Assembly: GCA_964549105.1 (NCBI GenBank)
Contig: CAZJTZ010000014.1
Location: 1 to 64,000 of the forward strand
Direction: 5' to 3'
DNA from: Hydrogenedens sp964549105
GTDB lineage: Bacteria > Hydrogenedentota > Hydrogenedentia > Hydrogenedentales > Hydrogenedentaceae
DNA length: 64,000 nucleotides
Below, in pieces: positions 26,601-35,907 of the stretch. Positions within the stretch are counted from its first letter, which is position 1. Every line of letters begins with the position of its first letter. The notes under the pieces were generated by a model. It was given only the letters and a program-made list of their open reading frames with translations. It was not told the DNA's origin and made no database searches. A program made the translations under genes and the position numbers.

Positions 26601-27785
26601 ATGTTACATCTAATTCTTGCGATAAGTTCTATAATTGCCGAACCTTTTTTTGAAAAGGAAAATATTTTCATTCCAAATGAAAAACATAATCATGGGTCAA
26701 GTATTGTTGAAACGCCAGAAGGCAATTTACTGGCTGTATGGTTTCACGGCTCTGGCGAAAGGAGCAGTGATGATGTAATGTTACAGGGTGCCCGTAAAAA
26801 AGCAGGAACCAATCAATGGTGTAAACCCTTTCTCATGGCAGACACTCCTGACCTACCCGATTGCAATCCCGTCCTGTTTGTAGACCCAAGAAATGTGTTA
26901 TGGCTATTCTGGATTACCGTCCAGGATAACCAATGGGGCGGTTCGCTATTAAAATATCGAATTTCTACGGATTATGAAAAGGATGGACCTCCGACATGGA
27001 AGTGGCAGGATGTAATCCATGCCCGACCCTTAAACCTCGAACAAAAATTTTTGGAATTGATTGAAAAAGGGCAACCTGCTATTGATTTGTTGGCTACTAT
27101 TGAGCCTAAATTAAAAGAAGAGGTGGAGTTTGCTAAAAAAGCGGCTCAAACAAAACTTTCTCAAAGATTGGGATGGATGACTCGCATTCATCCTATTATG
27201 GTTACAGAAAAAAGAATGATGTTAGGACTATATTCTGATGTATTCAACTGTTCATTAGCGGCATTTACGGAAGATTGGGGAGAACATTGGTCTTTCAGTA
27301 ATCCTATATTAGATATGGAGATAAAAAATATATCGAATATTCAGCCAAGTTTTGTAAAAATGAAGGATGGGACCATTGCAGCATTTATGAGAGATAACGG
27401 TATTCCTAAACGAATTAGAACGGCTTATTCAAAAGATTTGGGTATAACCTGGTCAGAAGTAAGTATGTTAGATATTCCAAATCCTGGTTCAAGTGTTGAG
27501 TGTATTGCCCTCAAAAATGGAAACTGGGCATTAGTATGCAATGATGCTACAGATGGTCGTCATAGATTATCTGTTTACCTGTCAAATGATGAAGGCAAAA
27601 CCTGGCAATGGAAAAAAGCCATTGAAGAGACAGAACCCAATAAAGGCTCTTACTCTTACCCCTCTGTAATCCAGACTCGTGATGGGTATATTCATTGTTC
27701 TTTTTCTTGTAAAGATGAAACGACAAAAGGCTCAACCATCCGCCATGCCTGGTTTAATGAAGAATGGATTACTGCCAATAACTAA
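26601..27785 (+). CDS. Sialidase-like BNR-repeat protein
   Basis: A 394-residue six-bladed beta-propeller candidate. The HGSSIVETPEGNLLAVWFHG opening is that of the 'exo-alpha-sialidase' group. Asp-box motifs of the form S-x-D-x-G-x-T-W are visible: TEDWGEHWSF, SKDLGITWSE and SNDEGKTWQW. A short hydrophobic N-terminus (residues 2-13) may be a weak signal peptide. True sialidase activity is uncertain because this subfamily is mostly uncharacterised; other glycosidases or carbohydrate-binding propellers share it. It is convergent with the next gene, overlapping by four bases. Confidence 0.83.
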   Translation: MLHLILAISSIIAEPFFEKENIFIPNEKHNHGSSIVETPEGNLLAVWFHGSGERSSDDVMLQGARKKAGTNQWCKPFLMADTPDLPDCNPVLFVDPRNVLWLFWITVQDNQWGGSLLKYRISTDYEKDGPPTWKWQDVIHARPLNLEQKFLELIEKGQPAIDLLATIEPKLKEEVEFAKKAAQTKLSQRLGWMTRIHPIMVTEKRMMLGLYSDVFNCSLAAFTEDWGEHWSFSNPILDMEIKNISNIQPSFVKMKDGTIAAFMRDNGIPKRIRTAYSKDLGITWSEVSMLDIPNPGSSVECIALKNGNWALVCNDATDGRHRLSVYLSNDEGKTWQWKKAIEETEPNKGSYSYPSVIQTRDGYIHCSFSCKDETTKGSTIRHAWFNEEWITANN

Positions 27786-30028
27786 CTAACAGGAACAAGT
27801 CTATCAAGCAAATTTTTAATATCTGTGGGTGTAGATACAACAACCTCAACTCTTTTTCCGGAGGCATGTTCTAAGTCTTCTATCGCTACAAGGTCAAAAG
27901 GATTTGTAAAAGCCACAGTCATTACTTTTTCCGTTACCTTCAGGGGAATACAGGTGTGCTGTCTTAATACTCGTGATTGAATAATGCTGACTGCTTCAGG
28001 AGAAATTTCTTTTTCTGAAAGTAAGACAAAAGGAACATCACATTGACATGCTAACGCCTGAGCTACGGCATATTCAGAAACAAAACCCAACTCCGTCAAA
28101 ATATCGCCCAAATGTTTCATGGGTGTTTGCTTTTGGATTTTTAATGCTTCTTCCAATTGTTCTTTCTCAATTATTCCTGCGGCTAAAAGAATTTCACCCA
28201 GATTGGTCTTCTTCTTTTTCTTTAATATAGTTGTAGAGGCATTAATAACTTTTTCCTGTTCTGAAATTCCGGCTCTAAAATCTTCTTCAATCTTATCTAA
28301 TGAATCAAACGCACCCCTTATAGCATCCTTTATTTGACCCTCTTCGACAGATGAAGCAATCTCTCTTAATTTTATTAATATCTCTAACTTTTGTCGCAAC
28401 TTTTTATTTTCTGCCGTTGCTACTGATAACCGTCTTTCCAGTAGTTTTAAGTCTTCAATCTTAGGAAGAGTTTCAAATTCTGCTTTAAGATTATTTAATT
28501 CTTCTTCCAGAGTTTGCTTTATTTTATTAAGTTCCTCTTTTTGTGAGGACAGACCCATTAACTCCGACTCTTTCATCTCGATTTCTTTATATAACTGGTC
28601 ATTTTCTTGTTTTATAGATTCAAGAGTGTTCTTCAATTCTTCATAAGATTCTTTAGAAGGCATTTCACTTAAAGATTGTTGTAAATCTACTACCTCACTT
28701 TCTAAAGATAGCAATTTCTCCTCTAACGAAGAAATCCCCGCTTCCGATTCCTCTTTTTCTTTTGTGAGGGCATCTACTCTCTTCGTCGCTTCCTGTAAGG
28801 TTTCTGTCAATTTATATATCTCTTCTTTTTTATTAACAAGTTCTTGCTGAACTTTATCCCATTCTTCTTTGGACGGAAGTGCGTTTCTTTCTGCTTCAAG
28901 AATTTGCTTATCGCCCCTCAACTCTTTATTCTCCTTTTCTAACCTTGAAACATCTGAAACAAGTTTTTCATACTTTGCTTTTATCTCGTTATATTCTTCC
29001 TTAAGTTTCATTAATTTACTTATTTCAATTTCCTGTTCTTCTATTGCTTTCTTTTTTGCATCCAATTCTTTTTGTAAATCTTCCCTCTGTTTCTTTACTT
29101 TTTCAAAATTTACTTTTAACTCCTCATTTTCCTTTTTAAGATAATTGTATTCCTTATCTTCAACAGTATGTTCTAACTTACTCTCTAATTCTGCAATTCT
29201 ATCTCTGCTATTTTTTAATTCCTCATTAAGAGAAGTTACTTGTTCTTCAGGATTAGACTGTTCTAAAAGCGACTTTAATTGTTGGATCTCTTTATCCTTT
29301 TGTTCAGAAGATACAACTAATTCTCTTCGTATATTTTCCAATTCTTCCTGTAGAGAAAGATTACTATTTAAAGTCTCATTATATTTTGTGTTAATTTCTT
29401 CATATTGTTGCTTTAATTTTTCATATTCATCTTTATTCCGACTTATTTCTTCTTCTAAAAGAGATATTTCCTCTTTTCTTTCCTTTACCTGTCCGACTTC
29501 AGTGGATATGCCCCCCTCTATATCTTGCTTACCCATCTCTATTGATTGTTCTTTTAATTTGTCAATTTGTATTCTCAGTTCTTCAATATTTTTTTGTAAT
29601 TGTTCAATCTTTTCTTCTTTGGCTTTATTCTCTGTTAGAAGAGATTCTAATTCATCTTCCTTCATTGTAAGTGCATATATCTTTTCATCTAACAAATTTC
29701 TTAGATTTTCAATTTGTTCTGTTGTCTCATTTTTTTCCAGCAATACCCTTTCAAAACTTTTTTCCCAGGAATCTAATTGTTCTTGAAGTGATTTCCAATT
29801 TTCCTCATATTCCTTTTTTATTTTTGAACAACTAACATATTGATACTTTATTGCACTATGAAGTTTTAATAAAAACTCTTGATAAGACTTTACCGTTTTT
29901 AAATTTACTTCGGATATATCTTCAAACATCTTCTTCGCTTTATCTAAATTCTCACTATAATCTTCAGGCATGCCTAATTTCTCCCTATATATATGATGAT
30001 GTATATATAATAAATTACCTTCATTCAA
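27782..30028 (-). CDS. Long coiled-coil protein with C-terminal MshEN (GspE N-terminal) domain
   Basis: A 748-residue protein. A short helical N-terminus is followed by an uninterrupted coiled coil of about 500 residues (Glu/Lys-rich heptads, about 60-570). The C-terminal 145 residues match the N-terminal domain of type II/IV secretion ATPases: LGEILLAAGIIEKEQLEEAL, then LGDILTELGFVSEYAVAQAL, then VPFVLL and PLKV. In MshE this two-part LGxxL motif binds c-di-GMP. No ATPase domain follows, so the protein may be a c-di-GMP-responsive scaffold; this is inference. The pilin-type genes at 32216-35698 are nearby but not in the same operon. Confidence 0.82.
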   Translation of the reverse strand: MNEGNLLYIHHHIYREKLGMPEDYSENLDKAKKMFEDISEVNLKTVKSYQEFLLKLHSAIKYQYVSCSKIKKEYEENWKSLQEQLDSWEKSFERVLLEKNETTEQIENLRNLLDEKIYALTMKEDELESLLTENKAKEEKIEQLQKNIEELRIQIDKLKEQSIEMGKQDIEGGISTEVGQVKERKEEISLLEEEISRNKDEYEKLKQQYEEINTKYNETLNSNLSLQEELENIRRELVVSSEQKDKEIQQLKSLLEQSNPEEQVTSLNEELKNSRDRIAELESKLEHTVEDKEYNYLKKENEELKVNFEKVKKQREDLQKELDAKKKAIEEQEIEISKLMKLKEEYNEIKAKYEKLVSDVSRLEKENKELRGDKQILEAERNALPSKEEWDKVQQELVNKKEEIYKLTETLQEATKRVDALTKEKEESEAGISSLEEKLLSLESEVVDLQQSLSEMPSKESYEELKNTLESIKQENDQLYKEIEMKESELMGLSSQKEELNKIKQTLEEELNNLKAEFETLPKIEDLKLLERRLSVATAENKKLRQKLEILIKLREIASSVEEGQIKDAIRGAFDSLDKIEEDFRAGISEQEKVINASTTILKKKKKTNLGEILLAAGIIEKEQLEEALKIQKQTPMKHLGDILTELGFVSEYAVAQALACQCDVPFVLLSEKEISPEAVSIIQSRVLRQHTCIPLKVTEKVMTVAFTNPFDLVAIEDLEHASGKRVEVVVSTPTDIKNLLDRLVPVS

Positions 30029-30401
30029 ATATTGAAATACAATAAGTCATTTAACAATGATTTTAACACCTTATTATATATCTATTAAACTTATATTTGT
30101 CAATAATTTTTCAAGTAGAATTTTTATTTTTATCTTTTTATTCAAATTTGCTATTGTCTGCTAAATAATTAGGTAAAAGATTTCTTGCTACCTACTTTTT
30201 CTATTGATATCCAGTTATGAAATATACAATCTGGTTAAGAATACTCTCATAATTAAATATACTTAAAACTACTGTGTTAATTTAGAACTCTTCCTAATTT
30301 TTACCAGATAGAAATAATCTAAATGATATGTTTAAGTTTGAATATACAATCACATCTTTATATAATGTTTAATGATATAAATAAACAATTGAGGATTATT
30401 T
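30029..30401. other. AT-rich intergenic region with promoter for the HTH gene
   Basis: A 373-base region between two divergent genes, very AT-rich, with no ORF or RNA gene I can support beyond the promoter at 30338-30366. Confidence 0.5.
30338..30366 (+). promoter_or_regulatory. Likely sigma70-type promoter for the HTH gene
   Basis: TTGAAT (30338-30343), a 17-base spacer and a perfect TATAAT (30361-30366) lie about 35 bases before the start codon at 30402. The start itself has a GAGGA site. Confidence 0.55.
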
Positions 30402-30752
30402 ATGCCTAAAGAAAAGGTATTAACTGTGGAAGATATATCTGAATTTCTTAAATTGAAGCCCTTAACTGTTAGACAGATGTTTAGATGTGGGAAACTACGA
30501 GGTTTTAAAATTGGTAAATCGTGGAGGACTACAGAATCTCTTTTTGTTGAAGACCTTAATAAAATAGCAAAAAATTTTGGTGTTCTTATTCAAAAAGAAC
30601 AAAAGGCAAAATCGGCAGGGAAAAAAAATACACAAAAATTATTTCAGGATATAGAAGATGTTCATATCCCTCCCAAATCCTCTCGCAAAAAGAAAAAATA
30701 TGAAGAAAATATTGGTTCTTTATTTGATATAAGCGAAGACGACGAAGATTAG
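30402..30752 (+). CDS. Excisionase/BldC-type helix-turn-helix protein
   Basis: A 116-residue protein with an N-terminal MerR-like DNA-binding domain of the 'excisionase' type: LTVEDISEFLKLKPLTVRQM (7-26) is the helix-turn-helix, and GKLRGFKIGKSWRT (30-43) is the wing. The C-terminal half is Lys-rich then acidic (ends SEDDED) and probably disordered. Isolated proteins of this type are common outside mobile elements; no integrase is nearby. A repeat region follows it. Target unknown. Confidence 0.85.
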   Translation: MPKEKVLTVEDISEFLKLKPLTVRQMFRCGKLRGFKIGKSWRTTESLFVEDLNKIAKNFGVLIQKEQKAKSAGKKNTQKLFQDIEDVHIPPKSSRKKKKYEENIGSLFDISEDDED

Positions 30753-30798
30753 CCGAAAATAGTCTGCATACATCCTTTTTATTTACTACAAAGATTAA

Positions 30799-30870
30799 GA
30801 GAAAAATTTCTTGCTCTACTCAAAATGGCAAGGGGACTCGAGGCAAAAAGAGTAAGTGGAATGACAAAAA
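30799..30870 (+). repeat. Left arm of degenerate inverted repeat
   Basis: It contains AAATTTCTTGCTCTACTC and a nearby AATGACAAAAA. The reverse complement of 31151-31217 shows a similar order, GATTTCTCGTTACGCTCG then AATGACAAG. The match is imperfect but spans most of both arms. Confidence 0.45.
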
Positions 30871-31150
30871 TAGATACGGAAAATTTTTTTATAGCAACAT
30901 AAAATTACTGATTTTAAATAAGTATATATCGAAAAAATAGGGTATAAGGTAGTGAGTTATCCAAAAGTCCTGTTTAAAAATTGTGTACAAAACCAATGGC
31001 AATATGTGTTGATATATAGTTATCCTTTGTTTTTTTTGGGATAAGCAAAATTGCTTTAAATTGACTTTTTAGACGGGTCTTCTACATCGTTACTCTTTTA
31101 TTGTTTTAACCATCCTTTCTTTGCAATTACCCCTTTATCATTTTAAATAT

Positions 31151-31217
31151 ACCTTCTTGTCATTTTAGACACCATCTTGTCTTCTCCGGTTGTTCGAGCG
31201 TAACGAGAAATCTTTTT
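31151..31217 (-). repeat. Right arm of degenerate inverted repeat
   Basis: It contains TTCGAGCGTAACGAGAAATC (31193-31212) and repeated CATTTTAGA-like units just before. This core resembles a dispersed intergenic repeat seen in many environmental bacteria (of the type CGAGCGTAGCGAGAAATCT). It is inverted relative to 30799-30870. Confidence 0.45.
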
Positions 31218-31258
31218 CCTTATTTTTTGGTAGACAATATTTAGTCAAATCGTCTTTA

Positions 31259-32191
31259 TTACCCGATTACAAACTTAAAATTTTTATCTACAAGCGGTTC
31301 TAAATCTTTTTTGTAAATAGGTGGTTCGTTTATCTCGTTTTTATGCTGTTCCCAAAATGTTTTCCATTCATTGAGAGTCTCGATTTTTTGATTATTTAAT
31401 TCTACTTTCCATAAATCATTTAAGGCTTTTTTGCATGAGTTTACCACTTGTGGTTCTGGATGGTTAAGGTTTTCTATAAGAATAGGGGTAGCGGATTTCA
31501 AACCTATATAGGCAACGGCATAACAGGCTATAATACATACATCTATATCTGGGTCAACAAGTCCACGAACAATTGAATTATAACTTTCTACATCTCTGGC
31601 ACTTGCTAATAATTCTATTGCCTTGCTACGAATCATGGGGGCAGGGTCGTAAATTTTATCTCTTAAAATTTTGACTGTTTTATCTTTGTTTATTTTGAAC
31701 ATAATCTCTAAAATGTGAGGTGCCACCATTGGAGAAATGGATGGTAGATAATATTCAAGGTATGGATAAATGTCCATAGATTTTTGTAGTTCTAATAATC
31801 CATTTTTTGCACTTACTCGTTGCATTTCTTCACCCCATTGTAGGCTACTCATCAATGCTTCAACTTGAGCGCGCTGGTCTTTATTGAGTCCCGTTTTTTC
31901 TGTCAATATTTTGTCTTTTTCTTCCCATTCTTTTTTCGCTTTTTCTAAATTAATCTCGCCTGTTTCGTCATTTTTTTCAATCTTCTCAATCTCATTTTTT
32001 AGATATTTTAATGTATGAGAACCTGTTTTTATCGTATAAATACCGTTTGCTGATTCTTCAACAATTTTTCCGTTAAAAGTTACACCATTTTTAAGATAGA
32101 AAGTGTCCGAAAATGAATAGAAATTTAGTAAAGTAAAAAAACAGGTTGTTATAACTATAACAAATAATCTATGCACTTTTTCCCCTTTCAA
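31259..32191 (-). CDS. Exported HEAT-repeat protein
   Basis: A 310-residue protein. A signal segment (about 8-28) is followed by a small beta domain with FYLKNGVTFNGKIVEES and YLKNEIEKIE, the form seen in short SLA1-like or 'FLKNG' modules of exported proteins. A charged linker and about four HEAT/PBS-lyase-like helical repeats follow (130-265, e.g. PAPMIRSKAIELLASAR and PDIDVCIIACYAVAYIG). Binding partner unknown. It lies 24 bases downstream of the PilX-like gene and may belong to its operon. Confidence 0.78.
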   Translation of the reverse strand: MKGEKVHRLFVIVITTCFFTLLNFYSFSDTFYLKNGVTFNGKIVEESANGIYTIKTGSHTLKYLKNEIEKIEKNDETGEINLEKAKKEWEEKDKILTEKTGLNKDQRAQVEALMSSLQWGEEMQRVSAKNGLLELQKSMDIYPYLEYYLPSISPMVAPHILEIMFKINKDKTVKILRDKIYDPAPMIRSKAIELLASARDVESYNSIVRGLVDPDIDVCIIACYAVAYIGLKSATPILIENLNHPEPQVVNSCKKALNDLWKVELNNQKIETLNEWKTFWEQHKNEINEPPIYKKDLEPLVDKNFKFVIG

Positions 32192-32215
32192 AACAAAAGT
32201 TCATTGTTTATCTAC

Positions 32216-34546
32216 TTATTGAAAATAGAAGGCAATTTTTCTATAACTTACTACATTCGGGTCGGTAATTTCTAAGAATCTTCTTACCCGCGGGTCATAA
32301 TACATGTTTAAACCAATGCCTACTCCGTTATCAGCCGGAATGAACACACCCAGGTCAGCGGCAACAACTCCGCCACGAATAATCATTTTTCCATAAGTAT
32401 TGGAATTATGTCTTGCCCGACTTCTAACAATACACCAGATTGAGTTGTTGCTATAAAGTAAGCCATCAAACTGAAAAGGCCTTCCAGAAGAAGGACGGGT
32501 TAATTCATCGTTAAACCATATATGCCTCAATATGTCTTCACTAATCCAGTTCTGATTGGGATTGCAATAGTGATAAGTTGCTCTATTTAAAATTTCAAGA
32601 GGTAATCCTTTTTGGACCAAATAATTGCTTAATAGTTTTACTCCTGCATCATTATATTTTACTGCATGTTCATCAGTAGCGTCATAGATGTAAATTTTAT
32701 CTGGCTGACTTGCTCGAAGTCCATAAAACCTTGGGGTATAACTTGAGTCTGCTAATGCTTTTTGTAGTTCCATGCGATTAAATAGCATTAATTCGGATGT
32801 AGTAAAACTGTATTGTTGACCTTTTCTTCCTGATACAGTTTGCCCTGCATCAACAGAATCAGGGTCAAAATATCCCCATTTAAGGGTCTCTGTCTTCTTG
32901 TTAATAGTCACTGAATTTGATTTATGGGCTTCTCTTGCATGGATACTATACTGGTCCCATTGTGGAAATTTTTCGCTATCCCTTGCACTATGATTGACAC
33001 CACGCACAGTTAAATAATCACCCATCATAATACTTCCGCCTGCTACAAGAGCAAAAGCATTGGTTGTGCCATCATCGGCTTTTCCAAACTCACCGGGAGC
33101 GTCATCATAGGTTACATCACCAACAACATATACATTACCTCTAACTAATAATTGCCCTTCTCCACGAACTTTCCCTGCAATGACCAAATCACCGTCCACA
33201 GCCACCGTTCGTTCTATTTGAATAGGGTCCTGTTCAGTTCCGATAAGTATAAGATTGCCATTATAAATACCTTCATTTGACAGACTTGTTAAGGCAGAAT
33301 TAGATGTAGTCGGAAGAGGATTGTTTATATCTGAGGGTGTATACAAAGAACCTTTAGGAACACCATAAGCGACTCCAGAGGTTATTTGCCCGCCTGGAGG
33401 AGCTTCCCCTTCCATTATTGAATTTTCAAAACTAATACTTCCATTAGCCGTGTTCAAAACTATCTCAAATTCTTCATCATCTACAATACGGTTATTATTA
33501 TCATCAGGGAAGGGAGCAGGAAAATTATTAGGCACTAAGCCATCTGTTTGTGCTTGCTCATTAAGTGGGTAGTTCATATAAAGATTAGAAAATTGAACAA
33601 GGTCGCCATTTGGGGTTGTTCCCGCATTTTGTAAATTAGTAATAGTCATTTGCCCAGAAGGATTTTGAACAATCTTTCCATTTGTATTGTTAATCCGATA
33701 CGCTTTTAGTGTGGAACTTTGAAGTTGGCTTGCGCTAAATTGTGTTCCATCAGGCTTATATACTCTACCCCGGGTATATAGAGTTCCTGCGACACGACTA
33801 TCTGCTTCATCCGGGCGTACTAACATAGATTCAAGTGAAGCCACCTTTATACGGTCAAAAGTATTGTAATTGGCAGGGTCATTATTTCTATATAGATTGA
33901 GAGACTGAAATTCAGCATGGCAAAGAATACAACTTATATTGTTTGCTAACACGGCAAACTCAGTGTGTGGACTTACTCTTCCACCGATGTTAACTATTTG
34001 AACGGCAGTTTTTGTAATTCCATTTCGCTCTGCCGTTGATGTTATAGTTAAAAAGGAACGACTCCATTCGTCGTATCTTGCAATGTGAACGCTGTCAATT
34101 TGTGCAATTTCCTGATTGTTAGATGGGTCACGAAATACGAAAGGCTCAGCCAACAAAGCCCAACCTCGACGGTCATATCCTGTGGGATATGTCTCAAATA
34201 CACCATTTCCATTACCAGTCTCATCTGTGTCTTTTGTTCCATTAAAGTTTAAATCTTCATTGATTGGAATGCTTAAAGAATTATCAAGGTAATAACGGTA
34301 GGAAGCCCAATTCCGTGTCGTGTTTCCACTGGTTTCCAGATAATCATCCCAGAGTCTTTTTATGGCAAGGTCAATCCCCGATTGTGCCGCTTCACGCAGA
34401 ATAATATCATCAGCAGAAAAATCTGTTTCTCTCTTGTTATTGATAACCGTTGAAATAACAAAACCGATTGCTCCTAAAATAACGATAGTTGCTATTGTTG
34501 AAAAGATAAGAGCAATTCCAGAGTTCTTTTTCCGAAGAATACTCAT
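32216..34546 (-). CDS. PilX-like type IV pilus assembly protein with CxxCH motif
   Basis: A 776-residue protein beginning with a pilin-like membrane helix (SGIALIFSTIATIVILGAIG, residues 9-28) and the segment RETDFSADDIILREAAQSGID, the pattern of PilX/PilV-like N-termini ('tadA-x-x-AA-x-x-Gi'). The rest is a large beta-rich periplasmic or surface part. Residues 206-210 read CILCH, a c-type haem attachment motif. Acidic NNNRIVDDEE-type segments suggest metal binding. It is followed by two prepilins upstream in the operon. A haem role is inference from the motif alone; one CxxCH can occur by chance. Confidence 0.75.
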   Translation of the reverse strand: MSILRKKNSGIALIFSTIATIVILGAIGFVISTVINNKRETDFSADDIILREAAQSGIDLAIKRLWDDYLETSGNTTRNWASYRYYLDNSLSIPINEDLNFNGTKDTDETGNGNGVFETYPTGYDRRGWALLAEPFVFRDPSNNQEIAQIDSVHIARYDEWSRSFLTITSTAERNGITKTAVQIVNIGGRVSPHTEFAVLANNISCILCHAEFQSLNLYRNNDPANYNTFDRIKVASLESMLVRPDEADSRVAGTLYTRGRVYKPDGTQFSASQLQSSTLKAYRINNTNGKIVQNPSGQMTITNLQNAGTTPNGDLVQFSNLYMNYPLNEQAQTDGLVPNNFPAPFPDDNNNRIVDDEEFEIVLNTANGSISFENSIMEGEAPPGGQITSGVAYGVPKGSLYTPSDINNPLPTTSNSALTSLSNEGIYNGNLILIGTEQDPIQIERTVAVDGDLVIAGKVRGEGQLLVRGNVYVVGDVTYDDAPGEFGKADDGTTNAFALVAGGSIMMGDYLTVRGVNHSARDSEKFPQWDQYSIHAREAHKSNSVTINKKTETLKWGYFDPDSVDAGQTVSGRKGQQYSFTTSELMLFNRMELQKALADSSYTPRFYGLRASQPDKIYIYDATDEHAVKYNDAGVKLLSNYLVQKGLPLEILNRATYHYCNPNQNWISEDILRHIWFNDELTRPSSGRPFQFDGLLYSNNSIWCIVRSRARHNSNTYGKMIIRGGVVAADLGVFIPADNGVGIGLNMYYDPRVRRFLEITDPNVVSYRKIAFYFQ

Positions 34547-34556
34547 AACCTATCTC

Positions 34557-35213
34557 CTAATTTTCTAATTTTATTGTTCCTGATAGTTCAGCACGAATTA
34601 ATGGCCCCATGCCGGGTCCCATGCGTTTTGTCCCCTCCAAATAGACATAAAGAACTGTTGGCTGGTCAGAATCATTGCTGCGGTCAGGTAACAACTGGAA
34701 TTCTACACGACTAATGCAATTTGCACTTCCTAGAACCCTCCGATTATTTCCTTGTATCATTACTAATCTACGGGTTAACGCTCTATCGTTGTTTGTATCT
34801 TCACCGCTATCAAGAACAGCATTAGGAGGATTTCCTACAGAAGAATGGTCTTCATTCTCATACATAATAGTTATGGGCTGGGATGCTTGAATAAGAGCAG
34901 GGGTATTTACAGGGACAGGTATAAAAAATCGTATGGAGCGTCCTTCGTTTTGCACCTGAATTGGCTCTACACCATTAGGAGCCGTAGGAGGGGTAACATT
35001 AGTGGACTCGACAGTATAAGCCTGTTTAACAACATCTGAAAGTTCGTTAAAAGTATCTCGAAGAGCTGAATCAATTTCATTTTGAGCATAAGCAAGAGAA
35101 GAAGATTTTACAGATGACTCTAACGCTATGAAACTTAGTAAGGAAATAATGCCCAATAAAGCGACTGAAATAGTCATTTCAATTAGAGTAAAACCTGAGT
35201 AACTTTTTTTCAT
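34557..35213 (-). CDS. Type IV prepilin-like protein
   Basis: A 218-residue protein from ATG 35213, preceded by GAGGA; the frame is open to 35291 but that part overlaps the upstream gene. It starts MKKSYSG|FTLIEMTISVALLGIISL, the class III signal cut by prepilin peptidase before Phe with Glu at +5. The C-terminal part is a pseudopilin-like beta domain, with YVYLEGTKRM near the end. It is probably a minor pilin or pseudopilin (PilW/GspJ-like size). The next gene downstream is the PilX-like protein. Confidence 0.88.
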   Translation of the reverse strand: MKKSYSGFTLIEMTISVALLGIISLLSFIALESSVKSSSLAYAQNEIDSALRDTFNELSDVVKQAYTVESTNVTPPTAPNGVEPIQVQNEGRSIRFFIPVPVNTPALIQASQPITIMYENEDHSSVGNPPNAVLDSGEDTNNDRALTRRLVMIQGNNRRVLGSANCISRVEFQLLPDRSNDSDQPTVLYVYLEGTKRMGPGMGPLIRAELSGTIKLEN

Positions 35214-35227
35214 ATAAAAATCCTCAA

Positions 35228-35698
35228 TTATCTCGATGTTAAAATGGTTGCTATTGTATCTCGGAGTGTATACCCACGGGAAGATGTCCATGTAGCCGTT
35301 ACAAATACTTGAACAGGGTTATCTGTACCTCCTGCTTCTTCCCCTTGCATGTCTCTGCATTCTACATCAATTTGCAAATCAGGTATAGCAATAGGATGTT
35401 CTTCGGTTGTTACTATAGACAACCATTCGGAAGAAGTTCTCCCATTTATCCATGAATAAAACCCGTCCCAATTAAATTCATCAGCACTTACAATAAAATC
35501 TTTTCTCTTTTCTCGAATTGCTTCTAATACAGCACGACAGGTATGCAATGTTTGAATTCTTTCTCTCTGAATTTGTAAATTCGGATGAAAGGAAATTAAT
35601 GAAACAGCCGTTACTCCAACCACAAAAGCAAAGATAGCAACTGCAATCATAATTTCTATAAGGGTGAACCCATTATATCGTTTGCCCTTTTTTACCAT
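35228..35698 (-). CDS. Type IV prepilin-like protein (PilV/GspI-like)
   Basis: A 156-residue protein with the prepilin leader MVKKGKRYNG|FTLIEIMIAVAIFAFVV, followed by a small globular part with SFHPNLQIQRERIQTLHTCRAVLEAI typical of minor pilins of the GspI/PilV group. It is the first gene of a minus-strand cluster of pilin-type proteins. No pilus ATPase, platform protein or prepilin peptidase gene is in the window, so the machinery must be encoded elsewhere. Confidence 0.88.
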   Translation of the reverse strand: MVKKGKRYNGFTLIEIMIAVAIFAFVVGVTAVSLISFHPNLQIQRERIQTLHTCRAVLEAIREKRKDFIVSADEFNWDGFYSWINGRTSSEWLSIVTTEEHPIAIPDLQIDVECRDMQGEEAGGTDNPVQVFVTATWTSSRGYTLRDTIATILTSR

Positions 35699-35907
35699 GT
35701 TTTTGTCCTTAAAACTATGTAAAATTTATTGTTCATCTTAAATTTTACTACATATTGTAAAATTATATCATATTTTTTTAACAAATAATACAAAATAATA
35801 TTAAATATTTCACGGATAATGTGTAATATTTCGCAATAAATGTTGTTAAAATTTTTTTAGCAAACGCAGGTGCATAGGTTGAGTAAAGGTTTTTTTAAGA
35901 CACATTA

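Larger units (their letters stand above)
30753..31258. other. Non-coding region with degenerate inverted repeat arms
   Basis: A 506-base gap without a gene. It contains repeat-like sequence described as separate repeats (30799-30870 and 31151-31217). No transposase remnant is visible in any frame. Confidence 0.5.

Noticed and set aside
29145..29786. Long plus-strand Ser-rich open frame opposite the coiled-coil gene
   Set aside because: It is a mirror of Glu/Lys-rich codons on the minus strand; its composition has no gene-like pattern and no ribosome binding site.
30402..30752. Excisionase-type protein as evidence of an integrated mobile element
   Set aside because: No integrase, attachment-site repeats or phage genes are nearby; the domain is common in ordinary regulators.
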